Positions 57,551 through 64,000 of a DNA stretch of 64,000 nucleotides are shown here, piece after piece; the stretch's first letter is position 1; each line of letters starts with the position of its first letter. The notes under the pieces were generated by a model that saw only the letters and a program-made list of their open reading frames with translations, was not told where the DNA came from and made no database searches. Location of the stretch: NCBI GenBank assembly GCA_947628675.1, contig CANRAR010000001.1, positions 1 through 64,000 of the forward strand, in the 5' to 3' direction. This stretch comes from an uncultured Clostridia bacterium. GTDB taxonomy: Bacteria > Bacillota > Clostridia > Christensenellales > Borkfalkiaceae. The position numbers were made by a program, and so were the translations under genes.

Positions 57551-58230
57551 AAATTACGGTTTTGACCCTCTTTCCCGAGATGTTCGCGGCGCTCGATGAG
57601 AGCATCGTGGGCAGGGCGAGAAAGGAGGGCAAATTCCAACTGAATATCGTGGATATTCGCGCGTACACCGAGGACAAGCACTCAAAGTGTGACGATTATC
57701 CCTTCGGCGGCGGCGCGGGCATGGTGATGATGGCGCAGCCCATCGGAAGCGCCGTCGAGGCCTGCGACCCCGAACATAGGGCAAGGCGGGTGTACCTCTC
57801 CCCCAAGGGAAAGCCCCTCACGCAGGAGAAGGTCATCTCGCTTTCCGAAGAGGAGGAACTCGTGCTCCTCTGCGGGCACTACGAGGGCGTGGATCAGCGC
57901 GCCATAGATTTATTTATCGACGAGGAAATTTCCATCGGCGACTACGTTTTGACGGGCGGCGAACTGCCCGCCATGGTGCTTGTGGACTGCGTCTCGCGCT
58001 ATTTGGACGGCGTCCTCTCCCCCGAAAGTCTAGTGCAGGAGAGTTTTTCGGAGAACCTTCTCGAATACCCGCAGTACACCCGCCCCGTGGAGTACAGGGG
58101 GCTCACGGTGCCCGAAGTTTTGCGGAGCGGCAACCACGCCGAGATCGACAAATGGCGGCGCGAAAAATCTTTGGAACTTACCGAAAAATTGCGCCCCGAT
58201 TTATTGAACGGGAAGGGGGGCAATTCGTGA
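57547..58230 (+). CDS. trmD: tRNA (guanine(37)-N1)-methyltransferase
   Basis: A SPOUT enzyme making m1G37, which prevents frameshifting. The 227-residue product has LTLFPEMFAALDESIVGRA, CDDYPFGGGAGMVM, LCGHYEGVDQRAIDL, SIGDYVLTGGELPAMVLVD and FSENLLEYPQYTRP. It overlaps rimM (ATGA) and the GTPase gene (GTGA). In many Firmicutes rplS follows trmD; here it does not. Confidence 0.96.
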   Translation: MKITVLTLFPEMFAALDESIVGRARKEGKFQLNIVDIRAYTEDKHSKCDDYPFGGGAGMVMMAQPIGSAVEACDPEHRARRVYLSPKGKPLTQEKVISLSEEEELVLLCGHYEGVDQRAIDLFIDEEISIGDYVLTGGELPAMVLVDCVSRYLDGVLSPESLVQESFSENLLEYPQYTRPVEYRGLTVPEVLRSGNHAEIDKWRREKSLELTEKLRPDLLNGKGGNS

Positions 58231-59084
58231 ACCCTATCCAGTGGTACCCCGGGCACATGGCGAAGGCCGTGCGCATGATGGGGGAAAATCTATCGCTCGC
58301 CGATGCCGTCATCTACGTGCTCGATGCGCGCGCGCCCGCCTCTTCCTACAATCCCCGTCTCGAAACGCTCGCGGGCGGCAAGCCCATTTTGTTCGTCCTC
58401 AACAAGGGCGACCTTGCGGACGGCGGGGCGGACAGGCTGTGCTCCCTCATGCGGGAGGGCGGAAGGCGCGCCGTGAAGATCGCGGCAAACGCGCAATTTT
58501 TTTTGCGCCCGCTGCAAGAGGCGATGGCGGAGATCTCCGCGGAAAAGGCAAACCGCTATCGGGAGAAGGGCACCACGCGCCCCATCCGCTTCCTCGTGGC
58601 GGGCATTCCCAACACGGGGAAGAGTACGCTCATCAACCTGCTCGCGGGCGGGAGGAAGGCCGCCGTCGGCGACAAGGCGGGCGTCACCCGCGCGGGGCAG
58701 TGGGTGAAGTGCGGCGCATTCGAACTGCTCGATACCCCCGGCGTCATGCCCCCCTCCTGTGAAAACCAAGTTTTTGCGCGGCGGCTCGCCTACCTCGGGT
58801 GCCTCAACGACGACATTCTGCACTTCGATGAGATCGCCCTTTCCCTCCTCGAAGAACTGTTTGCCCGCTATCCCGCCTCTCTCAAAGAGCGGTACGGCAT
58901 CGAGGGCGGCGAGCCCCTCGCAATGCTCGAAGCGCTCTGCGCGCGGCGGGGGTTCGTGCTCCGCGGCGGCGAATACGACTACGAGCGCGGCGAGCGCGCC
59001 CTCGTGGATGATCTCCGCAAGGGTAAACTCGGCAAAATTTGTTTGGACGGCGCGGAGGACCTTGCCGCCGCACACCTATTATAA
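58227..59084 (+). CDS. rbgA: ribosome biogenesis GTPase RbgA/YlqF
   Basis: A circularly permuted GTPase needed for late 50S assembly. The 285-residue product begins at GTG 58227 (MNPIQWYPGHMAKA, the family N-terminus). G motifs appear in permuted order: LNKGDLAD (G4), GIPNTGKSTLIN (G1), TRAGQWVK (G2) and LLDTPGVMPPS (G3). The start lies within the end of trmD (GTGA). Confidence 0.95.
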   Translation: MNPIQWYPGHMAKAVRMMGENLSLADAVIYVLDARAPASSYNPRLETLAGGKPILFVLNKGDLADGGADRLCSLMREGGRRAVKIAANAQFFLRPLQEAMAEISAEKANRYREKGTTRPIRFLVAGIPNTGKSTLINLLAGGRKAAVGDKAGVTRAGQWVKCGAFELLDTPGVMPPSCENQVFARRLAYLGCLNDDILHFDEIALSLLEELFARYPASLKERYGIEGGEPLAMLEALCARRGFVLRGGEYDYERGERALVDDLRKGKLGKICLDGAEDLAAAHLL

Positions 59085-59085
59085 C

Positions 59086-59721
59086 ATGGACGAACTTACC
59101 TGCGAGCGCGAATATCTTGCCCGCGGCTTTATGGCGGTTGCGGGCGTCGATGAAGTGGGGCGGGGGCCTTTGGCGGGGCCCGTCGTGTGCGCCGCCGTCA
59201 TTCTTCCCTTGGAAGAAGCGCACCGCATTGCGGGCATCGACGACAGCAAGAAACTCTCCCCCAAGAAGCGGGAAGCCCTCGCCGAACAAATTAAGGAGGT
59301 CGCCCGCGCCTATTCCATCGCCGAAGTGAGCGAAACCGTCATCGACGAGATCAACATCTTGCAGGCGACCCGCCTCGGCATGAAGCGCGCCGTCGAGAGC
59401 CTCGCCGTTCCGCCCGACTTCGTGCTCACCGACGGCAACATGACTTTGGACATTGCAATTCCGCAAAAGAGCATTGTAAAGGGGGACGCCCTCGTCGCCT
59501 CCATCGGCGCGGCGAGCATCCTCGCCAAGGTGTACAGGGATGCGCTCATGGCGGAATATGCAAAACGCTATCCGTTCTATGGGTTTGAGCGCAACGCGGG
59601 CTACGGTACGCGGGAACACATCGAGGCAATTCGGGAGCACGGCATATGCGAGATCCATCGCAAAACCTTCATAACAAAGTTCTGGGACGGGAAGCGGAGC
59701 GTTCCGTCGGCAAATACCTGA
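59086..59721 (+). CDS. rnhB: ribonuclease HII
   Basis: Cleaves RNA of RNA-DNA hybrids and single embedded ribonucleotides. The 211-residue product has the catalytic motif VAGVDEVGRGPLAGPVVCAA, DDSKKLSPKKRE, VLTDGNM and KGDALVASIGAASILAKVYRD + ALM. The ATG is one base after the rbgA stop, without a clear Shine-Dalgarno sequence, so it probably relies on coupling. Its 3' end overlaps yraN by 76 bases. Confidence 0.95.
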   Translation: MDELTCEREYLARGFMAVAGVDEVGRGPLAGPVVCAAVILPLEEAHRIAGIDDSKKLSPKKREALAEQIKEVARAYSIAEVSETVIDEINILQATRLGMKRAVESLAVPPDFVLTDGNMTLDIAIPQKSIVKGDALVASIGAASILAKVYRDALMAEYAKRYPFYGFERNAGYGTREHIEAIREHGICEIHRKTFITKFWDGKRSVPSANT

Positions 59722-60008
59722 AAAAGCGCGGCTACAAAATTTTGGAGCGCAACTTCAAGACGCCCTTCGGCGAGGCCGACCTCGTCGTAAAGAGCCCCGA
59801 CGGCTTTGTGTGCTTTGTGGAAGTCAAGGCGCGCCTCACCGATGCGTACGGCGAGCCCGCCGAGGCCGTGACTTACGCCAAGCAGCAGCGCTACCGCATG
59901 ATCGCAAGGTATTGGGTCTCCCTGGAACAGCGCGAAGTGCCCATCCGCTTCGACGTCGCCTCGGTGGAGGGGGACAGCATCGAGTACTTCGAAAACGCCT
60001 ACATTTGA
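59646..60008 (+). CDS. yraN: YraN/UPF0102 endonuclease-like protein
   Basis: A 120-residue protein of the UPF0102 family, which has a restriction-endonuclease-like fold: GREAERSVGKYLKKRGYKIL, FGEADLVVKSPDGFVCFVEV + KAR (the E-x-D...E-x-K core) and KQQRYRMIARYW. It starts inside rnhB, a common clostridial arrangement. The biological role is unsettled; a link to DNA processing is assumed from the fold. Confidence 0.9.
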   Translation: MRDPSQNLHNKVLGREAERSVGKYLKKRGYKILERNFKTPFGEADLVVKSPDGFVCFVEVKARLTDAYGEPAEAVTYAKQQRYRMIARYWVSLEQREVPIRFDVASVEGDSIEYFENAYI

Positions 60009-60032
60009 CGCTGATTTTTTCAGCACGTTTGG

Positions 60033-60055
60033 CGCGCCGCGGGGCGCGTTTTTTT
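60033..60055 (+). terminator. terminator after yraN
   Basis: CGCGCC-GCGG-GGCGCG stem followed by seven T. It closes the tmk to yraN unit and separates it from the helicase gene. Confidence 0.75.
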
Positions 60056-60113
60056 GTTTGCGCGTATACCGTTGCCGCGAAATTGCAATAATTTTCGGGT
60101 ATATAGGTGAATT

Positions 60114-63100
60114 ATGCCCGAAAAAACGCCGCCGTTTGCGCTCACCATAGAGGCGCCCCGCTTTGTGGGGCTCCTCGATTGCCGCCTTCATACCCCCGTT
60201 CGCTTCCGCATCGAAAATTTCTCCGCGGGGGCTCTGCGGTGCACTCTTACCGTCTCCTCCGCAGAGGGGATCGTCGTGCCCTTCGAGCGCGAACTTTGCG
60301 TTGAGGGGGAGGAGATGCTCTCCGTGCCCGACCTCTTCTCGCCCGCCCGCCTTGCGGAGGGCGGGGTGCGGCGTGTGACGCTCTCGGCGACCCTTCGGTG
60401 CGGCGGCGAAAAAGTTTGCGCCGAGCAAACGTTTACCGCGCTCCCCGCGGGCTATTGGGAGGGGCTCGAGGGGGACGCTATGCGCCTCGCCGCCTTTTCA
60501 GACCCCTACTCGGAGGAGTGCGGGCGGACGCTCGCCATCGCGCGGGAACTCGAAAAGCGGCGGGGCGGCGCCCTTGCGGGCTACGGCGTGGGGAGCGATG
60601 CAAGGCGCGCGCTCTCTGCGGTGTTTTCCGCCATGCGCGTGTGCGCCCGCGCGGAGATGCAGCCCTTCAACGCGGGCGCGCCCGTCTGCGCCTCAAACGA
60701 GGGCTTCTCGGATGCCTCCCGCTCCGTCAACGCCCTCGGCGCAGGGCTCATGGCGTGTGCCTTACTCGAGGCGGCGGGGTTCAACCCCGTGCTCGCCGTG
60801 GGAAAGCGGCGGGCGGCGGTCGGCGTGTGGCTGCACGACAGCCACCTGCTCGCCCCCGCCGAAGGGGCGGAGGACGTCGCGGCGTATTTAGGCGGCGCGG
60901 CGGAAAATCTCGTCTTTCTGGATGCGGAGGACCTCTTCCCCGCCCGCAAAATTTCCTTCGCCCGCTCCAAGGCGCGCTTTTTTGAGGGGATGCAGGCGGG
61001 CGAGTACCGCGTCTTCGTCGATATTCGCCGTTGCCGCGCGGCGGGGTACGCGCCGCCCCCTCCCGCCATGAGCGGCGGGGAGATGCCGCACGGCTTGCCG
61101 CACCGCGCCTCCAAGTGGGAGAGCGAACTCGTGGATGCCTCCGCGCGCAATCCGCTCCTGAATTTTTCGGGCAAGAACGCCCTGCGCCTTATCTGCACCG
61201 ATGCGGACGGGCTTCTCAACGCCCTTGGGGAGCGCCGCGCCATGCGGCTTGCGGCGTGCAATGCGGAAGGCGGGCGGGAACTCGAATTTGCCGCCCTCGC
61301 CCGCGATGAGATCGCCGTCTCCGCGGGCGAAAAGGAGATGCGCGCCCTGCTCTCCAAGATGCTCCGCGACGACCGCGAGGCGGAGGAGGAGACGGGCGCG
61401 GGGCTTCTGCATCTCGCCTTCGGGCTCCTCAAATATCCCCACGAGGGAAAGACGCAGTCCGCTCCCGTTGCGCTTCTCCCCGTCACTCTTGTGCGAAGCG
61501 GCGGCGACTTTCTTCTGCGCGCGCGGGAGGGGCTCTTCTTCAACCCCGCCTTTCTCCAATTCCGCGAGGAAGCCGCGCCGCCCGCAAGCGTCGGGGAGGC
61601 GTATGCCGCCGTCCGCGCCGCCGTGGAGGGCAAGGCGGGGCACGGGTTGGAGGAGGCGGTGCACCTCGCGCTGTTTTCCTTCCGCGGGCGGGTCATCTGG
61701 AACGACTTGAAGCGCAACCTGCCCGAATTCATGAAGAACAAACTCGTGCGCTCCCTGCTTTCGGGGCGGGCGGAGGAGGGGCTGTTTTCGTGCTCCGCGC
61801 CTGTGCGGCCGCCGCGCCCGCTCTTTTTTACCGACGCCTCGCAGGACGAAGCCCTCGCGCTCGCCGAGAGGGGGGCGAGTTTTGTCCTCCACGGCCCGCC
61901 CGGCACGGGCAAGAGCCAGACCATCGCCAACCTCATCGCAAACGCCGTGCGCCGCGGGAAGCGCGTCCTCTTCGTCGCCGAAAAGCAGGCCGCCCTCGAG
62001 GTCGTTTGGCGGCGGTTGGAGAGAGCGGGGCTCGGCGATTTCTGCCTGCAACTGCCCGTCCGCGCCGACCGCGCCGAGGTCGCGCGCAAACTTCTGCACA
62101 CGCTGTCGCTCGCGGAAGAAGGAGCAACCATGTCCGCCACGGAGGCGCTGATTTCCGTCGAAGAGCCACCCATGTCCGCCATCTCGGAGCCGCCCGTGTG
62201 CGGCGCGGAGGCACCCATGTCCGCTATCGAAGAGACGGACGCCTTGGAGCGCGAACTCGAAGAGCCCATTGCGGCGCTGCATACGCGCGGGAGATTGGGC
62301 ACCCCGTACGACGCCATTCTCGGCGCGCTCCGCGAGGGGGATGCGCCCGCGCTCGCCGGGGGGACGCCCACCTTTTACGGCGCGCTCTCGGAGGAGGAAC
62401 TCGCGGGTTACCGCCACACGCTCGTCTCGGCGGCGGTCGCGGCAAAAGAATGCGGGGCGCTCGGCGGAATGCCCTTCGGGAGGGTGGAACTGCCCGCATA
62501 CAGCGAGCGGGCGCGGGAGGGCGCGCTTCTCGCCTCGGAGACCCTCCTCGCGGCGAGCGCCCATTTGGAGCGGATGCTCTCGCTCTTCCTTTCCCTCTAC
62601 GGCCAACGGATGCCCGTACGCACGGCGGCGCGGCTGAGTGCGGCGGCGGGGCTCGCGGGGCGGCTCATGAAGGGCGCAGACGCCGTGTATTTCGAGGGCG
62701 TCACCGCGGAAGAGGTGCGCGCCTTCTGCGAGCAAAACGCGCGGCTGGATGCCCGCCTCGCCTTCCACTTCCGCACCTTCCGCGCCCTTCCGCGGACGGA
62801 CGGCGAAGCCCTGCGCCATGCGCGCGAGGGGGGAGCATGGAAGTTCGACCGCGCCCTCCGCACCGCGGCGCGCAGGCTCGCCCGCCTCGCCATCCGCCCC
62901 CTCGACGAAAAGGATATGCCGAAATATTTGCAGACGCTCTCGGACATTTTCGAAGCGTCGCAGCAACTTTCCGCCTCGCCCTATGCCCGCCACATCGCGG
63001 GCGGCGACGGGCGGCTCTCGCAGAAAAAGCGCGGCGAATTTTGGGCGGGGCTCAATTCCCTGAACGCCTTGTGCGGCGAGGTCTTTCCCGCTTTCGATGC

Positions 63101-64000
63101 CCTCGCCTTTTACGGCGCGTGTATCCGCGCCCGCGGGCTCTCCGAGCCCATTTTGGGCGGGCTCGTTCTTGCCGTGGAGAACTTCTTCACGGCGCGGCGG
63201 GCGTTTCTGCGCGCGACGGGCGGGGACGAGAAGGACGCCGACGGGGAGGACGCCCTCTCCGAGAGCGCCTCGCGGGCGGCGGCGCTCATCGACAACGCCG
63301 ACCTGTTCCGCGCCTTCTGCCGTTGCCGCGAGACGGTGCGCCGCCTCGAGGGGGAGGGCATGGGGGACATCACGGGTCTCATTGCGCGCGGCGTGGGCGA
63401 GAGGGGGCTCGTCGCCGCGTTCGAGAAGGAGGCGTACAGGCGGTTTTTGGAGGAGGAGATCCTCGCGCGGCCTGCGCTCACCCGCTTCACGGCGGCGGAG
63501 ACGGAAGCCCGCGTCGCGCATCTCCGTTCGGCGTCCGAGCGGGCAAAAAAGTGCGCGATTTTTGAGGCGCGCCGCACCCTCATTGCCCGTCTTCCCCGCG
63601 CGGGGGCGGAGTACGCTTCGGAGCGCGCCGCCCTTCTCCATGCGGCACGGGGAAATGGCGGCGGGGGCGTGAGGGGGCTTCTCGCGGCCGCGCCCCACCT
63701 CGTCGCGGCGGCGCCGTGCCTCATCATGAGCCCCGCCTCGGTGGCGCAGTACCTCCCGCCGCGGGCAGATCTTTACGACCTCGTCGTGTTCGACGAAGCC
63801 TCGCAGATGACGGCGGCGGAGGCGGCGGGCTCCATTGCGCGGGCGAAGGCTGCCATCGTCGCGGGCGACCCCAACCAACTGCCGCCCACGCGCTTCTTCA
63901 TGGGGGAAGGGGACGGCGAGAGCGTCCTCGATGAATGCCTCGCCCTCGGGATGCCCGAGCGGAAGTTGCGCTGGCATTACAGGAGCCGCCGCGAGAGCCT
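60114..64000 (+). CDS. DUF4011-type superfamily 1 helicase, 3' end beyond the window
   Basis: An open frame of 1295 codons runs off the right edge. An N-terminal beta-rich domain (about 1-125) is followed by a transglutaminase-like module (about 165-250: ...NALGAGLMACALLEAAGFNP..AAVGVWL) in which the usual catalytic Cys and His positions are not Cys and His. Next come the DUF4011 core ELVDASARNPLLNFSGKNAL (about 337-356), Walker A GPPGTGKSQT (594-603) with motif Ia, a long helical insertion (about 650-1190), Walker B LVVFDEASQM (1223-1232), GDPNQLPPT, and YRSR at the edge. The missing part should hold motifs IV-VI and perhaps the Vsr-like/DUF3320 end known from DUF4011 defence proteins. AGGTGA lies 3 bases before the ATG. 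Confidence 0.85.
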   Translation, partial: MPEKTPPFALTIEAPRFVGLLDCRLHTPVRFRIENFSAGALRCTLTVSSAEGIVVPFERELCVEGEEMLSVPDLFSPARLAEGGVRRVTLSATLRCGGEKVCAEQTFTALPAGYWEGLEGDAMRLAAFSDPYSEECGRTLAIARELEKRRGGALAGYGVGSDARRALSAVFSAMRVCARAEMQPFNAGAPVCASNEGFSDASRSVNALGAGLMACALLEAAGFNPVLAVGKRRAAVGVWLHDSHLLAPAEGAEDVAAYLGGAAENLVFLDAEDLFPARKISFARSKARFFEGMQAGEYRVFVDIRRCRAAGYAPPPPAMSGGEMPHGLPHRASKWESELVDASARNPLLNFSGKNALRLICTDADGLLNALGERRAMRLAACNAEGGRELEFAALARDEIAVSAGEKEMRALLSKMLRDDREAEEETGAGLLHLAFGLLKYPHEGKTQSAPVALLPVTLVRSGGDFLLRAREGLFFNPAFLQFREEAAPPASVGEAYAAVRAAVEGKAGHGLEEAVHLALFSFRGRVIWNDLKRNLPEFMKNKLVRSLLSGRAEEGLFSCSAPVRPPRPLFFTDASQDEALALAERGASFVLHGPPGTGKSQTIANLIANAVRRGKRVLFVAEKQAALEVVWRRLERAGLGDFCLQLPVRADRAEVARKLLHTLSLAEEGATMSATEALISVEEPPMSAISEPPVCGAEAPMSAIEETDALERELEEPIAALHTRGRLGTPYDAILGALREGDAPALAGGTPTFYGALSEEELAGYRHTLVSAAVAAKECGALGGMPFGRVELPAYSERAREGALLASETLLAASAHLERMLSLFLSLYGQRMPVRTAARLSAAAGLAGRLMKGADAVYFEGVTAEEVRAFCEQNARLDARLAFHFRTFRALPRTDGEALRHAREGGAWKFDRALRTAARRLARLAIRPLDEKDMPKYLQTLSDIFEASQQLSASPYARHIAGGDGRLSQKKRGEFWAGLNSLNALCGEVFPAFDALAFYGACIRARGLSEPILGGLVLAVENFFTARRAFLRATGGDEKDADGEDALSESASRAAALIDNADLFRAFCRCRETVRRLEGEGMGDITGLIARGVGERGLVAAFEKEAYRRFLEEEILARPALTRFTAAETEARVAHLRSASERAKKCAIFEARRTLIARLPRAGAEYASERAALLHAARGNGGGGVRGLLAAAPHLVAAAPCLIMSPASVAQYLPPRADLYDLVVFDEASQMTAAEAAGSIARAKAAIVAGDPNQLPPTRFFMGEGDGESVLDECLALGMPERKLRWHYRSRRES

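Noticed and set aside
60888-63977. A 1029-codon open frame on the minus strand across the helicase gene
   Set aside because: The + strand frame carries DUF4011, Walker A and Walker B motifs. The minus frame is Arg/Ala-rich noise created by codon bias.

Overview
The window is a GC-rich (I estimate low-to-mid 60s % G+C by eye) chromosomal segment of an endospore-forming Firmicute of the Clostridia type. The evidence is spoIIR, sleB and ypeB, a PyrR-type pyr attenuator, a yybP-ykoY Mn2+ riboswitch, rubrerythrin, single-chain PurL and the split PurO/AICAR-transformylase pair. A Christensenellales-like uncultured gut lineage is my inference; no marker gene here proves it. Almost every gene is on the + strand and many neighbours overlap by ATGA or GTGA.

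Layout. 0.1-3.5 kb: sporulation and germination genes (spoIIR, sleB, ypeB). 3.6-14.1 kb: trmL with a small leucine-rich-repeat gene, cardiolipin synthase, a Mn2+ riboswitch with mntP, a Ca2+/cation exchanger, a heterodimeric ABC exporter and a ClC channel. 14.2-18.5 kb: a rubrerythrin mini-operon, a lipoprotein protease, tRNA-Gly(CCC) beside a run of long palindromes, a PH-like protein and a phosphoesterase. 18.5-24.8 kb: a complete UMP operon pyrRBCFKD-pyrE behind a PyrR attenuator. 25-29.4 kb: a Ca2+-type P-ATPase, a polysaccharide deacetylase on the minus strand and an aldose epimerase. 29.5-33.9 kb: a repeat element, a structured leader, an unknown membrane protein and a 988-residue collagen-like surface protein. 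34.2-37 kb: a membrane protein, a ZIP transporter behind a 35-bp tandem repeat, and an SDR. 37.4-39 kb: an AT-rich islet headed by a promoter, a long rod-shaped RNA and a terminator. 39.2-53.4 kb: purE-C-F-M-N-O, AICAR transformylase, purD, purL, fhs. 53.6-60 kb: mutY, an XRE regulator with a divergent micro-gene, tmk, rimM-trmD-rbgA-rnhB-yraN. 60.1 kb to the edge: an incomplete DUF4011-type superfamily 1 helicase.

How the parts work together. The pyr and pur blocks make UMP and IMP de novo. PurO plus a stand-alone transformylase replace bifunctional PurH, and Fhs supplies the 10-formyl-THF used by PurN and the transformylase. The rimM to yraN block serves ribosome maturation and tRNA modification.

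Three things go beyond ordinary annotation. (1) Four genes (clc, the PH-like gene, the phosphoesterase, tmk) and one possible leader peptide before purE have an extended -10 box with exactly six bases between it and the start codon, and no Shine-Dalgarno sequence: a consistent leaderless design. (2) Intergenic space is filled with nested palindromic repeat modules. One is a ~190-bp unit ending in a large hairpin, present twice in opposite orientation, and one stretch of repeat-like DNA appears to be translated as the linker of MutY. (3) The rod-shaped RNA at 37.4 kb and the DUF4011 helicase with an apparently dead transglutaminase-like module at the right edge are the best candidates for new biology.
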